From Microbacterium hominis (GTDB taxonomy: Bacteria > Actinomycetota > Actinomycetes > Actinomycetales > Microbacteriaceae), in contig NZ_CP054038.1 in the NCBI RefSeq assembly GCF_013282805.1, positions 1,674,001-1,738,000 on the forward strand: a DNA stretch of 64,000 nt. Direction: 5' to 3'. A program made the translations under genes and the position numbers. Positions 37,920 through 47,162 of the stretch are shown piece by piece. The notes beneath the pieces are model-generated. The model was given only the letters and a program-made list of their open reading frames with translations. It was not told the DNA's origin and searched no databases. The number at the start of each line of letters is the position of its first letter. The stretch's first letter is position 1.

Positions 37920-38684
37920 GTGAGTCCGCACCGTCTGCGCGCCTCGAAGGAGAAGACGCGCCCCAGTATCTTCTGGCCGCTCGCGGCCATCGTGGTGCCG
38001 CTGATGGGCCTGATCTGCCGGGTCGAGATCACCGGATCCGAGAAGCTGCCCCGGCAGGGCGCCTTCGTGCTGGCACCGAACCACGTGAGCGAGTTCGACC
38101 CGCTCGTCGTCGCGCTCGCCGTCTGGCGCATGGGCCGCGCCCCGCGCTTCATGGCCAAGGAGAGCCTGTTCCGCGTGCCCGTCCTCGGGTGGGTGCTGCG
38201 GGCGACGGGCATGGTCCCGGTCGCACGCACCGCGTCCGCGGCGGCGGCCCGCCAGACCATCGAGGCGTCGCAGACGCTGGTGGCCCACGGCCGCGGCGTC
38301 ATCGTGTACCCCGAGGGATCGCTCACCCGCGATCCCGATCTGTGGCCGATGCGCGGCAAGACCGGCGCCGTCCGGCTGGCGATGGCAGGCGGCATCCCGG
38401 TCGTCCCCGTGGCGCAGTGGGGGGTGCAGGAAATCCTGCCCCGGTACGGCAAGCTGAGCCTGTGGCCCCTGCGCAAGCGCGTGCGGCTGGCCGTGGGCGA
38501 TGCCGTCGATCTGTCGGCGTACGCCGCCGACACCACGCAGCCCGCGGCTCTCGCCGCCGCGACCGACGCCGTGATGGCAGAGGTCGCCGCACTGCTGGCG
38601 GAGATCCGCGGCGAGAAGGCACCCGCCGCGCGCTGGAACCCGGCCGACCACGGCCAGAAGGAGACGGGACGCCTTGAGTCGTAG
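37920..38684 (+). CDS. plsC: 1-acyl-sn-glycerol-3-phosphate acyltransferase
   Basis: A 254-residue acyltransferase of phospholipid synthesis. The catalytic HX4D motif is NHVSEFDPLV (about residues 59-68). FMAKESLFRVPVLG and VYPEGSLTRDP are the further family blocks. A hydrophobic segment near residues 17-35 should anchor it to the membrane. The GTG start lies 4 bp after murA, and its end overlaps gpsA by 11 bp. Phosphatidic acid synthesis beside gpsA, which makes glycerol-3-phosphate, is functionally coherent. Confidence 0.9.
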   Translation: MSPHRLRASKEKTRPSIFWPLAAIVVPLMGLICRVEITGSEKLPRQGAFVLAPNHVSEFDPLVVALAVWRMGRAPRFMAKESLFRVPVLGWVLRATGMVPVARTASAAAARQTIEASQTLVAHGRGVIVYPEGSLTRDPDLWPMRGKTGAVRLAMAGGIPVVPVAQWGVQEILPRYGKLSLWPLRKRVRLAVGDAVDLSAYAADTTQPAALAAATDAVMAEVAALLAEIRGEKAPAARWNPADHGQKETGRLES

Positions 38685-39810
38685 ACCCGATTCCTCCGCC
38701 CCGCGCGTGGCCGTCATCGGCGCCGGCAGCTGGGGCACCACCTTCGGCAAGATCCTCGCCGACGGCGGCGCCAACGTCGTGATGTGGGCGCGTCGTCCCG
38801 AGCTCGCGCACGAGATCGACGAGGCCAAGCGCAACAGCCAGTACCTGCCGGGGATCAACCTCCCGCGCGGCATGTCGGCCACCCACCACCTGTCTACCGC
38901 CCTGGACGGCGCCGACCAGGTGTATCTGTCCATTCCCAGCCAGGCCGTCCGTCAGAACCTCAAGGCCGTGCGTCCGCTGGTCTCGAAGTCCGACGTGCCG
39001 ATCATCTCGCTGATGAAGGGCGTCGAGCGGCGCACCGGGCTCCGGATGAGCCAGGTCATCGAGCAGGAGCTGCACTGCGATCCGGGTCGCATCGCCGTGG
39101 CATCCGGCCCGAACCTGGCGCTCGAGATCGCGCGGGAGCAGCCCACCGCGGCGGTCATCTCGTCGACCAGTCAGGAGACCGCCGACGCGGTGGCCCGGCG
39201 CGCCCGCAACCGCTACTTCCGCAGCTTCGTGAACACGGATGTGATCGGCACCGAGTTCGGGGGAGTGCTCAAGAACCTCATCGCGGTCGCGATCGGCATC
39301 GTCGACGGCGTCGGCTACGGCGAGAACACCAAGGCCTCGATCATCACCCGCGGACTCGTGGAGATGACCGACTTCGCCGTCGCGCAGGGGGCGCAGCCGG
39401 AGACGCTCCAGGGCCTGGCCGGGCTCGGCGACCTCATCGCGACCTGCCAGTCTCCGCTCAGCCGCAACAACACGGCGGGGCGCCTTCTCGGCCAGGGGTA
39501 CCGATTCGACGACGTCGTCAAGCAGATGAACCAGACGGCCGAGGGCCTCGCCTCGGTCGCCCCGGTGCTCCAGCTGGCGCGAGAGGTCGGCGTGCATATG
39601 CCGATCGTGGAACAGGTCAAGATGGTGCTCGACGGCACCATGGACCCGCGGGACATCGCGCCCCACCTGACGACAGACGACGACACCCCGAAGGGCGAGA
39701 GGACGCAGAATGGACAGGCCGGCGGTGGCGGTGCTCTTTGGCGGTCGCTCCAGCGAGCACTCGATCAGTTCCGCAACGGCGGGAGGGGTGCTGCGGGCGA
39801 TCGATCGTGA
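38674..39810 (+). CDS. gpsA: Glycerol-3-phosphate dehydrogenase [NAD(P)+]
   Basis: A 378-residue enzyme that reduces dihydroxyacetone phosphate to glycerol-3-phosphate for phospholipids. The NAD(P) motif is VAVIGAGSWGTTFGKILADGG (split, residues 12-32). The catalytic Lys region is GGVLKNLIAVAIGIVDG (about residues 196-212) and the substrate motif is LAGLGDLIATC. The start is TTG 38674, overlapping plsC. The family normally ends near residue 335-345; here the frame continues through 101 bp of ddl, adding a Gly/Arg-rich tail. See findings. Confidence 0.92.
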   Translation: MSRRPDSSAPRVAVIGAGSWGTTFGKILADGGANVVMWARRPELAHEIDEAKRNSQYLPGINLPRGMSATHHLSTALDGADQVYLSIPSQAVRQNLKAVRPLVSKSDVPIISLMKGVERRTGLRMSQVIEQELHCDPGRIAVASGPNLALEIAREQPTAAVISSTSQETADAVARRARNRYFRSFVNTDVIGTEFGGVLKNLIAVAIGIVDGVGYGENTKASIITRGLVEMTDFAVAQGAQPETLQGLAGLGDLIATCQSPLSRNNTAGRLLGQGYRFDDVVKQMNQTAEGLASVAPVLQLAREVGVHMPIVEQVKMVLDGTMDPRDIAPHLTTDDDTPKGERTQNGQAGGGGALWRSLQRALDQFRNGGRGAAGDRS

Positions 39811-40795
39811 CCGCTTCCGGGTGATCCCGATCGGCATCACCCGCGACGGCGCGTTCGTCCTCGAAGACGACGATCCCGACAAGTTCGCCCTCGACCCGGA
39901 GGTGCTGCCGGAGGTCGCCGACAACGGCACGCGCGTGCGCTGGCCGGAGTCGGCGCTCAGCCGCGAGCTGCGGGTGGTCGACGCCGACGGCGAGCGGTCG
40001 CTCGGCGAGGTCGACGTGGTCTTCCCGATTCTGCACGGCCGCTTCGGCGAGGACGGCACGATCCAGGGGATGCTCGAGCTGCTGGGTCTGCCCTACGTCG
40101 GTGCGGGAGTGCTGATGTCCGCGATCGGCATGGACAAGCACGCCACCAAGAGCGTGCTCAAGGCTGCCGGCATCCCGGTCGTGCCGTGGGTCACGCTCAC
40201 GCGCGCCGACATCGAACGCCGGCGTGACTTGTGGGAGCGCCGTATCCGCGCGCTCGGCCTCCCCGTCTTCGTCAAGCCCGCCCGCGCCGGTTCGAGCGTG
40301 GGCGTGTCGAAGGTCTCCGAATGGACCGAGCTGGATGCCGCGCTCGACGTCGCCTTCGCCGAGGACGCCACCGTGCTGGTCGAGCAGGCCGTCGTGGGCC
40401 GCGAGATCGAGTGCGGCGTGCTGCCCGGCCGGGACGGTGGGGATCCGCGGGTGAGCGTGGCCGGCGAGATCGTGGTCACCGGGCGCGAGTTCTACGACTT
40501 CGACGCCAAGTACCTCGATGCCCCGGGCGTCGAGCTGGTGTGCCCCGCCGATGTGCGCGACGGGGAACTCGCCGAGATGCAGCGGATCGCCGCGCAGGCC
40601 TTCGAGGCGCTCGGCGGGGAGGGACTGGCCCGCGTGGACTTCTTCTTCACGGGCACCGAGTTCTTCGTCAACGAGGTCAACACGATGCCCGGCTTCACGC
40701 CGATCTCGATGTTCCCGAAGTGCTGGATCGCCTCGGGGCTCTCGTACGAGCACCTCGTGACGGAGCTCATCGACTCTGCCGCCGCCCGGGGCTGA
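39710..40795 (+). CDS. ddl: D-alanine--D-alanine ligase
   Basis: A 361-residue ATP-grasp enzyme that makes D-Ala-D-Ala for peptidoglycan. The N-terminal VAVLFGGRSSEHSIS is the family start, so ATG 39710 is firmly placed. The ATP-binding region VFVKPARAGSSVGVSKV (about residues 184-200) and the metal-binding FFVNEVNTMPGFTPISMFPK near residue 320 follow. The Shine-Dalgarno GAGAGGA lies inside the gpsA frame. With murA it makes this segment a cell-envelope cluster. Confidence 0.95.
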   Translation: MDRPAVAVLFGGRSSEHSISSATAGGVLRAIDRDRFRVIPIGITRDGAFVLEDDDPDKFALDPEVLPEVADNGTRVRWPESALSRELRVVDADGERSLGEVDVVFPILHGRFGEDGTIQGMLELLGLPYVGAGVLMSAIGMDKHATKSVLKAAGIPVVPWVTLTRADIERRRDLWERRIRALGLPVFVKPARAGSSVGVSKVSEWTELDAALDVAFAEDATVLVEQAVVGREIECGVLPGRDGGDPRVSVAGEIVVTGREFYDFDAKYLDAPGVELVCPADVRDGELAEMQRIAAQAFEALGGEGLARVDFFFTGTEFFVNEVNTMPGFTPISMFPKCWIASGLSYEHLVTELIDSAAARG

Positions 40796-40829
40796 TCACC
40801 GCGCCTGGGTGCCGCCTCGCGCAGCCCGG

Positions 40830-41321
40830 TCATCCCTCGGATTCGCCGATGGGCGTCTCGGGCTCGGTGCACGCCGCGTCCTGCGGGAGGGTGAGCACCG
40901 CCGAGGCGACGGCGTCGAGGGCCTCGTTGGGCGAGACGATCTCGTTGTCGACATAGACCTCCGCGGCGGGCGTGCGCCCGTAGGTGGTCAGGCGGAAGCG
41001 CGGGGCCTCACTCTCGTCGACCAGCCAATCGACGCCGCCCACCGAGATGCACCGCAGGGTGGTGGGGCCGGTCGGCTCGAGTCCGCAGGTGAACAGGACG
41101 GCGGCGGGGTCGCCCCAGGCTCCGGTCGCCTGCGCGTCGGTCCAGCGGCGGTCCAGGTCGCCGATCGCGTCCGGCAGCCGCACGGACACATCCGCGCACG
41201 CCGGGTCGTTCGCGAGCGGACCGGGGGTCAATCCGCCGACGCTGGAGCTGCACGAGACCAGAGCGGTGCCGATCACGCCGAACGCGAGCGCGACGGCGAG
41301 GGCACGAAGGGGGCGGGGCAC
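40830..41321 (-). CDS. DUF3515 putative lipoprotein
   Basis: A 163-residue protein. The hydrophobic signal (ALAVALAFGVIGTALVSC) ends in a lipobox-like LVSC, followed by a secreted domain with further cysteines (ACADVSVRLP, LFTCGLEP, LRCISVGG, AACTEPE). It matches the DUF3515 proteins that sit beside ddl and thiL in many actinobacteria; this is by context and pattern. The GTG start at 41321 is 6 nt from a TACCCT box. Function unknown, probably envelope-associated. Confidence 0.75.
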   Translation of the reverse strand: MPRPLRALAVALAFGVIGTALVSCSSSVGGLTPGPLANDPACADVSVRLPDAIGDLDRRWTDAQATGAWGDPAAVLFTCGLEPTGPTTLRCISVGGVDWLVDESEAPRFRLTTYGRTPAAEVYVDNEIVSPNEALDAVASAVLTLPQDAACTEPETPIGESEG

Positions 41322-41327
41322 CCCTCC

Positions 41328-41373
41328 AGGGTAGCCCCGCGCGGCGACGCCTCCCGCGCGGGGCGGATACGGT
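41328..41373. promoter_or_regulatory. Divergent leaderless-type promoters of DUF3515 and thiL
   Basis: Minus strand TACCCT (41328-41333) is 6 nt from the DUF3515 GTG. Plus strand TACGGT (41368-41373) is 6 nt from the thiL ATG. Confidence 0.5.
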
Positions 41374-41379
41374 GAGAGC

Positions 41380-42369
41380 ATGATCCACTCCGGCGACCCG
41401 ACCGTGGGCGTCCTGCCCGAGGGCGTGATCCTGCGCGCCATCCTCGACACCCTCGGTCCGTCGGCGGCACCTGTGGGCCCCGGCGACGACGCCGCCGTGC
41501 TGGCGGTCGGCGACGCGCGCGTGGTGGCCACGACCGACACGCTCGTGCACGGCCCGGACTTCCGTCTCGCGTGGTCCAGCGCCGAGGACCTGGGCTTCAA
41601 GTCCGCCGCGGTGAACCTCGCCGACGTCGCCGCGATGGGGGCCCGGCCGGTCGCGCTCCTGGTGGCCCTCGCGATGCCCGATGACACGCGCCTTTCGTTC
41701 GTGACCGGCCTGGCGGCGGGACTTCGGGCCGCGTGCGCGGAACTCGCCCCCGGGTGCGCCGTCGAAGGCGGCGACCTGACGGTCTCCGACACGCTCACGA
41801 TCGCCGTCACCGCGCTCGGCTCGCTCGACGGCCGGCGCCCTCTGCTACGGTCGGGAGCGCGCACGGGCGACACCATCGCGGTGGCCGGCGACCTGGGTCC
41901 GGCGGCGGAGGGGCTCGCGCTGCTGTTCGACAGGTTCCGCGACGCCGAGGGCGCGCCGCTCCCGATCGATCGCGCACAGCTCACCCCGGCGGAGAGCGCG
42001 GCGCTGGATGCGCAGCTGCGGCCGCGACCCCCGATGGAGGCGGCGGCGCACGCCGCGGCGGCCGGTGCGGCCGCCCTCATGGACATCTCCGACGGGCTTG
42101 CGCTGGACGCCCGGCGCATGGCGGAGGCCTCGGGGGTGACCATCGCCCTCGACGCGTCGGCGCTCGGCGATGATCCCTCGCGCGCGCTCGAAGCGGGCGA
42201 GGACCACGCACTCCTCGCGGCGTTCTCTCCCGGCACAGACCTCGGCCCGTTCCGGGCGATCGGGCGCGTCCACGACCAGGGGGCGCACGCCGTGCTCGTG
42301 GACGGCGTGCCCTACGGGGGTCCGGGCGGTTGGGACCCTTACCGGGACTGGGACCTCGCGCGCGGGTGA
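41380..42369 (+). CDS. thiL: Thiamine-monophosphate kinase
   Basis: A 329-residue PurM-fold ATP-dependent kinase that converts thiamine phosphate to thiamine pyrophosphate, the cofactor of IlvB. It shows the N-terminal Gly/Asp loop GPGDDAAVLAV (about residue 32), the metal-binding TTDTLVHGPDFRL, KSAAVNLADVAAMGARPVAL (split), VEGGDLTVSD and the C-terminal ALMDISDGLALDARRMAEAS (split). It is convergent with rsmD and divergent from DUF3515. Confidence 0.92.
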   Translation: MIHSGDPTVGVLPEGVILRAILDTLGPSAAPVGPGDDAAVLAVGDARVVATTDTLVHGPDFRLAWSSAEDLGFKSAAVNLADVAAMGARPVALLVALAMPDDTRLSFVTGLAAGLRAACAELAPGCAVEGGDLTVSDTLTIAVTALGSLDGRRPLLRSGARTGDTIAVAGDLGPAAEGLALLFDRFRDAEGAPLPIDRAQLTPAESAALDAQLRPRPPMEAAAHAAAAGAAALMDISDGLALDARRMAEASGVTIALDASALGDDPSRALEAGEDHALLAAFSPGTDLGPFRAIGRVHDQGAHAVLVDGVPYGGPGGWDPYRDWDLARG

Positions 42370-42388
42370 GTGCGCGCAGGTGGGCGGT

Positions 42389-42949
42389 TCAAGCCGTCGT
42401 CGCCCACCACAGCGCCGTGTCGCCGTACTTCTTGTGCCGCGTGAGCTCCACGCTCTGCGGCACGCTCGGCTCCGGGGATCGCGACGCGCGCTCGATGATC
42501 ACGTCGGCGTCGACCGCCAGCAGCGGCGCGAGCAGCGCGAGGGTCGCGGCGAGCTCCGTCTCACCCAGGTCGTAAGGCGGGTCGAGGAAGACCAGGTCGA
42601 ACGGCCCCCGGGCGGTGCGCAGGAACGCGTCCGCGCTCTGCCGGTGCACCTTGACGCGCGCCGCCGTGCCGGTCGCGCGGGCGACCCTGTGCGCGTTGCG
42701 TTCCGCGATGGATGCCGCACGCGGCGACTTCTCCACGAGATCGGCCGACGCCGCGCCGCGACTCACCGCCTCCAGGGCGAGAGCGCCCGAGCCGGCGTAC
42801 AGGTCGAGCACTGCTCGACCGCGTACGGCGTCGACGGCCTCGAGGGCGCCGAACAGCGATTCGCGCACCCGGTCGCTCGTGGGCCGGGTCCCGGCGTCGG
42901 GGACGTCGAGTCCGATCGACCCGGCCGCTCCGGCGATGATCCTCGTCAC
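42389..42949 (-). CDS. rsmD: 16S rRNA (guanine(966)-N(2))-methyltransferase
   Basis: A 186-residue SAM-dependent methyltransferase. The start [21 protein letters not shown] and [16 protein letters not shown] are the RsmD signature. SAM motif I is [20 protein letters not shown]. The catalytic motif IV is [12 protein letters not shown] (about residues 123-134). It modifies one guanine of 16S rRNA in the small subunit. The GTG start lies 4 bp after the upstream acyltransferase, so the two form an operon. Confidence 0.93.
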   Translation of the reverse strand: MTRIIAGAAGSIGLDVPDAGTRPTSDRVRESLFGALEAVDAVRGRAVLDLYAGSGALALEAVSRGAASADLVEKSPRAASIAERNAHRVARATGTAARVKVHRQSADAFLRTARGPFDLVFLDPPYDLGETELAATLALLAPLLAVDADVIIERASRSPEPSVPQSVELTRHKKYGDTALWWATTA

Positions 42950-42953
42950 ACGC

Positions 42954-43541
42954 TCACGATACCGAGGTGGGCGCGGCGGACTCGTCGCGCAGGCGCGGTT
43001 CGGTGCGCAGATGCGGGCGCATGCCCGACTTGTCGGCGTAGAACGCGCGGATCCGGTCCATATCTGCCGACACCTGGCCGGTCAGCGCGATCGTGGGGCC
43101 GAGGCCTGTCGTCATCGTCGTGCGGTCGACGTATCCCAGCGTCACTGGCATCCCCGTGTCGCGCGCGATCCGGTAGAAGCCCGACTTCCAGTGATCGCCG
43201 CTGCCACGGGTTCCCTCGGGGGTGACGACCAGTCCGAACACCTCGCCGGCGCGGATCCGCGCGACGACGTCGGAGACGACGTGCTGCGGGTCGCGCCGGT
43301 CGACGGCGATGCCGCCGAGGGCGCGCATGAGAGGCCCCCGCCACCCGCGGAACAGCGAGTCCTTCCCCAGCCAGCGCACCGGGATGCCCAGGCGCCACGC
43401 GATCGCGAGCATCAGCACGAAGTCCCAGTTCGAGGTGTGCGGAGCACCGATCAGCACCGTCGGACGCGTCGGGCCCGGTTCGGTGGACAGGGTCCAACGG
43501 CTGCAGGCCCAGTAGACGCGGGCGATGGTGGAGCGGATCAC
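42954..43541 (-). CDS. PlsC-like lysophospholipid acyltransferase
   Basis: A 195-residue acyltransferase. The HX4D motif is [13 protein letters not shown] (about residues 33-45) and [19 protein letters not shown] is the PEGTR block. This type is shorter and diverged from the plsC at 37.9 kb, and its acceptor is unknown. I prefer GTG 43541, with a TACCGT box 6 nt upstream; an ATG 39 bp further upstream is in frame. It probably shares a transcript with rsmD. Confidence 0.82.
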   Translation of the reverse strand: MIRSTIARVYWACSRWTLSTEPGPTRPTVLIGAPHTSNWDFVLMLAIAWRLGIPVRWLGKDSLFRGWRGPLMRALGGIAVDRRDPQHVVSDVVARIRAGEVFGLVVTPEGTRGSGDHWKSGFYRIARDTGMPVTLGYVDRTTMTTGLGPTIALTGQVSADMDRIRAFYADKSGMRPHLRTEPRLRDESAAPTSVS

Positions 43542-43547
43542 CCCGCA

Positions 43548-43553
43548 ACGGTA
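43548..43553 (-). promoter_or_regulatory. Leaderless-type -10 box of the acyltransferase-rsmD pair
   Basis: TACCGT on the minus strand, 6 nt before the GTG at 43541. Confidence 0.5.
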
Positions 43554-43620
43554 GCGGTCGCGGCTGGGGATCTGCTCCACCGGTGCTCGGGCGCGCCCGC
43601 CGGAGGTCCGGACCGGCTCC

Positions 43621-43626
43621 TAGACT
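43621..43626 (+). promoter_or_regulatory. Leaderless-type -10 box of recG
   Basis: TAGACT, 6 nt, then the recG ATG. Confidence 0.55.
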
Positions 43627-43632
43627 CGGGTC

Positions 43633-45792
43633 ATGCCCGCGCTCGCCCTCGAATCGCCCCTCGACGGAGCCCTCGGGGCGAAACCATCGTCGACGCTTCA
43701 GCGCGCGTTCGGCATGTCGACGGTCGGAGATCTGCTGGCGCACTATCCGCGGCGGTACGCGCTGCGGGGGGAGCTCACCCCGATCGCCTCACTGCCGGTC
43801 GGGGAGGCGGTCACGATCGTCGCCGAGGTGCTCCGGGTGACGGATCGCCGCATGCGCAACCGCAACGGCTCGCTCTTGGAGGTCGTGATCAGCGACGGCC
43901 AGGGGAGCCTGAGCCTGACCTTCTTCAACCAGGCCTGGCGCCAGAAGGACCTCGTGCCCGGCCGGCGTGGCGTGTTCGCGGGCAAGGTCGGCGAGTACCG
44001 CGGCACACTCCAGCTCTCCCACCCCGACTACGAGCTCTTCGACGACGAGGCCGCGGCGCGCCTGAGCGCGGAGGCGACCGCGAAGCTGCCGATCCCGATC
44101 TACCCGGCGACCTCGACGGTGGCGAGCTGGCAGATCGCGCGCATGGTCGGGCAGGTGCTCGATGGGCTCACCGAGGTCCCCGATCCGCTGCCGGACGACC
44201 TCCGCGCGCGGATGGGTCTGCTCACGGCCCGGGCGGCGATCGAGGGCATCCACCGCCCCGACACCCCCGATCAGATCGAGCCGGCGCGCGAGACGCTGCG
44301 TATGCACGAGGCGCTCGTGCTGCAGACCGCACTGCTGCAGCAGCGTGCCGCGGTGCGCGCGATGTCGGCGACGCGCAGGGATCCCGGGCCGCTCCTGCAG
44401 GCCTTCGACGAGCAGCTCCCGTTCGCGCTGACCCCCGATCAGCGCGATGTCGGCGAGCAGGTGGCGCGCGACCTCGTCGAAGCCTGGCCGATGAACCGTC
44501 TCGTGCAGGGGGAGGTCGGCTCGGGGAAGACGCTCGTGGCGTTGCGCGCGATGCTCCAGGTCGCACAGAGCGGCGGCCAGTCCGCGCTCATCGCACCCAC
44601 GGAGGTGCTCGCCGCCCAGCATGTGCGCTCGATCGCGCGGATGCTCGGGCCCCGGCTCGCGCCCGAGCTCATGCCCACGCTGCTGACCGGACAGCTGCCG
44701 ATCGCCGAGCGGCGCAAGGCGGCACTGAGGGCCGCGTCGGGACAGGCGCGCATCGTCGTGGGCACGCACGCGCTGCTGAGCGAATCGACGACGTTCGCCG
44801 ATCTGGGGCTGGTGGTGGTCGACGAGCAGCACCGGTTCGGCGTCGACCAACGCGAGTCGCTGCGCGCCAAGGGCACCTCGCCGCACGTGCTGGTGCTGAC
44901 CGCGACCCCGATCCCGCGCACGGTCGCCATGACGGTGTTCGGCGATCTCGACGTCTCGACCATCCGCACGCTCCCGGAAGGGCGCGCGGGAATCGAGACC
45001 TTCGTGGCCCCGCTCGCCGAGAAGCCCGCATGGTTCGCACGGGTGTGGGACCGCATCGCCGAGGAGGTGGCCAAAGGACGCCAGGCGTTCGTGGTGTGTC
45101 CCGCGATCGACGCGGAGGCGCGCACGAAGGACGACACCGCCGACGACGTCGTCGACGACGCCGGCGAGCCGGCGCGCACCCGTTGGGGCGTGGTCCAGGC
45201 CGCGGACCTGCTCTCCCGGCATCCCGCCTACGCCGACATCCGGGTGGAGATCCTCCACGGGAAGATGCCGTCCGAGCAGAAGGATGCCGTCATGCAGGCC
45301 TTCGCCCGCGGAGACATCGACGTGCTGGTGGCGACGACCGTGGTCGAAGTGGGCGTCGACGTGCCGAACGCGTCCACGATGGCGATCCTGGAGGCCGATC
45401 GATTCGGCGTGTCCCAGCTGCATCAGCTGCGCGGACGGGTGGGCCGCGGCGGTCTTCCCGGACTGTGCCTGCTCGTCACCGAGGCCGTGCCCGGGTCCGG
45501 GGCGCGCGAGCGCGTGGAGGCGGTCGCGGCGACGATCGACGGCTTCGCGCTCGCGGAGGTCGACCTCGAGCTGCGCGGCGAGGGCGATGTGCTCGGCGAT
45601 GCGCAATCCGGTGCGCGCACGTCGCTGCGGCTGCTGCGCGTGGTCACGGACGCCGATCTCATCGCGCAGGCGCGCGTGGTCGCCGAGCGGGTCCTCGAGG
45701 CCGATCCCACGCTGTCGGACCATGCCGGGCTGGCGGCGGCCATCGAGCGCCGCGTGGGGATGGAGGAGCGGGCGGCGCTCGCGAAGAACTGA
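43633..45792 (+). CDS. recG: ATP-dependent DNA helicase RecG
   Basis: A 719-residue superfamily 2 helicase that remodels stalled forks and Holliday junctions. The N-terminal wedge/OB domain is at about residues 40-160 ([20 protein letters not shown]). Walker A is [17 protein letters not shown] (about residues 292-308). The DExH box is [21 protein letters not shown] (split, about residue 396). Motifs V-VI include [15 protein letters not shown] and [11 protein letters not shown]. Length is normal. It is followed by coaD after 26 bp. Confidence 0.96.
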   Translation: MPALALESPLDGALGAKPSSTLQRAFGMSTVGDLLAHYPRRYALRGELTPIASLPVGEAVTIVAEVLRVTDRRMRNRNGSLLEVVISDGQGSLSLTFFNQAWRQKDLVPGRRGVFAGKVGEYRGTLQLSHPDYELFDDEAAARLSAEATAKLPIPIYPATSTVASWQIARMVGQVLDGLTEVPDPLPDDLRARMGLLTARAAIEGIHRPDTPDQIEPARETLRMHEALVLQTALLQQRAAVRAMSATRRDPGPLLQAFDEQLPFALTPDQRDVGEQVARDLVEAWPMNRLVQGEVGSGKTLVALRAMLQVAQSGGQSALIAPTEVLAAQHVRSIARMLGPRLAPELMPTLLTGQLPIAERRKAALRAASGQARIVVGTHALLSESTTFADLGLVVVDEQHRFGVDQRESLRAKGTSPHVLVLTATPIPRTVAMTVFGDLDVSTIRTLPEGRAGIETFVAPLAEKPAWFARVWDRIAEEVAKGRQAFVVCPAIDAEARTKDDTADDVVDDAGEPARTRWGVVQAADLLSRHPAYADIRVEILHGKMPSEQKDAVMQAFARGDIDVLVATTVVEVGVDVPNASTMAILEADRFGVSQLHQLRGRVGRGGLPGLCLLVTEAVPGSGARERVEAVAATIDGFALAEVDLELRGEGDVLGDAQSGARTSLRLLRVVTDADLIAQARVVAERVLEADPTLSDHAGLAAAIERRVGMEERAALAKN

Positions 45793-45805
45793 GACGGGCG
45801 CCCGA

Positions 45806-45811
45806 TAGGCT
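45806..45811 (+). promoter_or_regulatory. Leaderless-type -10 box of coaD
   Basis: TAGGCT, 7 nt, then the coaD ATG. Confidence 0.5.
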
Positions 45812-45818
45812 GATCGAC

Positions 45819-46316
45819 ATGAGCAGCCGGATCGCCGTCGTCCCAGGTTCGTTCGACCCGCCGACGCTCGGCCACCTCGACGTGATCCGCCGGGCGGCAT
45901 CGCTGTACGACCAGCTCCACGTTCTCGTCGTCCACAACCCGGGCAAGGAGGCGATGCTCCCCATCGCCCAGCGCCAGTCCCTGCTCGAGCAGTCCATCGC
46001 CGAGGGCGACGTGGCCGGCGACGTCGTCGTGGCGTCCTGGAGCATGGGTCTGCTCGTCGACTACGCCACCGATGTGGGCGCCAGCGTGCTGGTCAAGGGC
46101 ATCCGCTCCCAGGTCGACGTCGCCTACGAGACGCCGATGGCGATCGTGAACCGCCACCTCGCGCAGATCGAGACGGTCTTCCTTCTTCCCGACCCGGCGC
46201 ACGCCCTCGTCTCCAGCTCGCTCGTGCGGCAGGTCGCCGCGCTGGGGGGCGACGTCTCGCCCTTCGTGCCGGCACCGGTCGCGCGGTTCCTCGACACCGG
46301 CGCGCGCGACATCTGA
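45819..46316 (+). CDS. coaD: Phosphopantetheine adenylyltransferase
   Basis: A 165-residue nucleotidyltransferase of coenzyme A synthesis. The T/HxGH motif is [18 protein letters not shown] (residues 9-26). The second signature, [20 protein letters not shown] (about residues 127-146), corresponds to the ISSTxVR region. A much longer frame running upstream through recG is a GC artefact. ATG 45819 fits the family start ([11 protein letters not shown]) and the TAGGCT box. Confidence 0.95.
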   Translation: MSSRIAVVPGSFDPPTLGHLDVIRRAASLYDQLHVLVVHNPGKEAMLPIAQRQSLLEQSIAEGDVAGDVVVASWSMGLLVDYATDVGASVLVKGIRSQVDVAYETPMAIVNRHLAQIETVFLLPDPAHALVSSSLVRQVAALGGDVSPFVPAPVARFLDTGARDI

Positions 46317-46347
46317 CGGCGCGCAGCCCCCGCCTCGGCCGCGCCGG

Positions 46348-46353
46348 TAGCAT
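46348..46353 (+). promoter_or_regulatory. Leaderless-type -10 box of the yceD-rpmF-rnc operon
   Basis: TAGCAT followed by 8 nt and a GTG GTG start. Confidence 0.5.
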
Positions 46354-46361
46354 GGACGACC

Positions 46362-46931
46362 GTGGTGAGAAAGCATGTGACCGGTCCGTTCGTCCTCCAG
46401 GCGCGAGACATCGCCCGCCGCCCCGGCGAGATGAGGGAGTTCACGTTCGAGGCGCCGGCGCCGGAGAAATGGGGCGAGGGTCTCGTTTCCGTCGCCGCAT
46501 CGGAGCCGGTCGAGATGACCGCCCGACTGGAGTCGGTGCACGAGGGCATCCTCGTCTCCGCGACGGCGCGCACCCGGTACACCGGGGTGTGCGGGCGATG
46601 CCTGACAGATATCGCCCAGCCTGTCGAAGTCGAGATTCAGGAGCTTTTCGCGTATCCTGGATCGGAAGCAACTGACTTCGAGGTTCAAGACGACCACGTG
46701 GATCTTGAAACTCCCGTCAGGGATGCGATCGTCCTGTCGCTTCCGTTTCAGCCGGTGTGTCAGCCGGATTGCCCCGGCCTCGACCCGGCCACGGGTGAGC
46801 GATTGACCGAGAGCACCGGTGCACATCAAGGTGCGCCCATCGATCCGCGATGGGCTGCGCTCCAGGACTACACCCCAGACCCCGACGACGAAGCGCCGCG
46901 CCTCGGCGTCGAGAACACAGAAGAGAGCTAG
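46362..46931 (+). CDS. YceD/DUF177 family protein
   Basis: A 189-residue protein of the family almost always encoded just before rpmF. The N-terminal half is a beta-rich domain ([20 protein letters not shown]). The conserved cysteines occur as [10 protein letters not shown] (about residue 78) and [11 protein letters not shown] (about residue 131), probably a zinc site. The family is linked to 23S rRNA or ribosome assembly, with the exact role unsettled. It is 2 bp upstream of rpmF. Confidence 0.85.
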   Translation: MVRKHVTGPFVLQARDIARRPGEMREFTFEAPAPEKWGEGLVSVAASEPVEMTARLESVHEGILVSATARTRYTGVCGRCLTDIAQPVEVEIQELFAYPGSEATDFEVQDDHVDLETPVRDAIVLSLPFQPVCQPDCPGLDPATGERLTESTGAHQGAPIDPRWAALQDYTPDPDDEAPRLGVENTEES

Positions 46932-46933
46932 CC

Positions 46934-47143
46934 ATGGCAGGTAACCCCCCGAAGCGGAAGGTCTCCCGCTCCAACACTCGTTCGCGTCGCGCACAGTGGA
47001 AGGCCGAGGCCCCCGCGCTCGTCAAGACCGTCGAGAACGGCAAGGTCGTCTACAGCCGTCCGCACCAGGCGAAGGTCGTCACCGACTCGCAGGGCACGGA
47101 GCTGTTCCTCGAGTACAAGGGCCGCAAGGTCGCCGACGCCTGA
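46934..47143 (+). CDS. rpmF: 50S ribosomal protein L32
   Basis: A 69-residue bL32. The N-terminus ([20 protein letters not shown]) is diagnostic. It contains no cysteine at all, so it is the zinc-independent (C-minus) type. It sits between yceD and rnc in the conserved order. ATG 46934 is 2 bp after the yceD stop. A longer frame would overlap yceD and is not supported. Confidence 0.95.
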   Translation: MAGNPPKRKVSRSNTRSRRAQWKAEAPALVKTVENGKVVYSRPHQAKVVTDSQGTELFLEYKGRKVADA

Positions 47144-47162
47144 TCCGGTCGACGGCCGGACT

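Noticed and set aside
42615-46316. A 1233-codon frame ending in coaD
   Set aside because: Only the last 165 codons are CoaD. The rest crosses rsmD, an acyltransferase and recG out of frame with Arg-rich composition.
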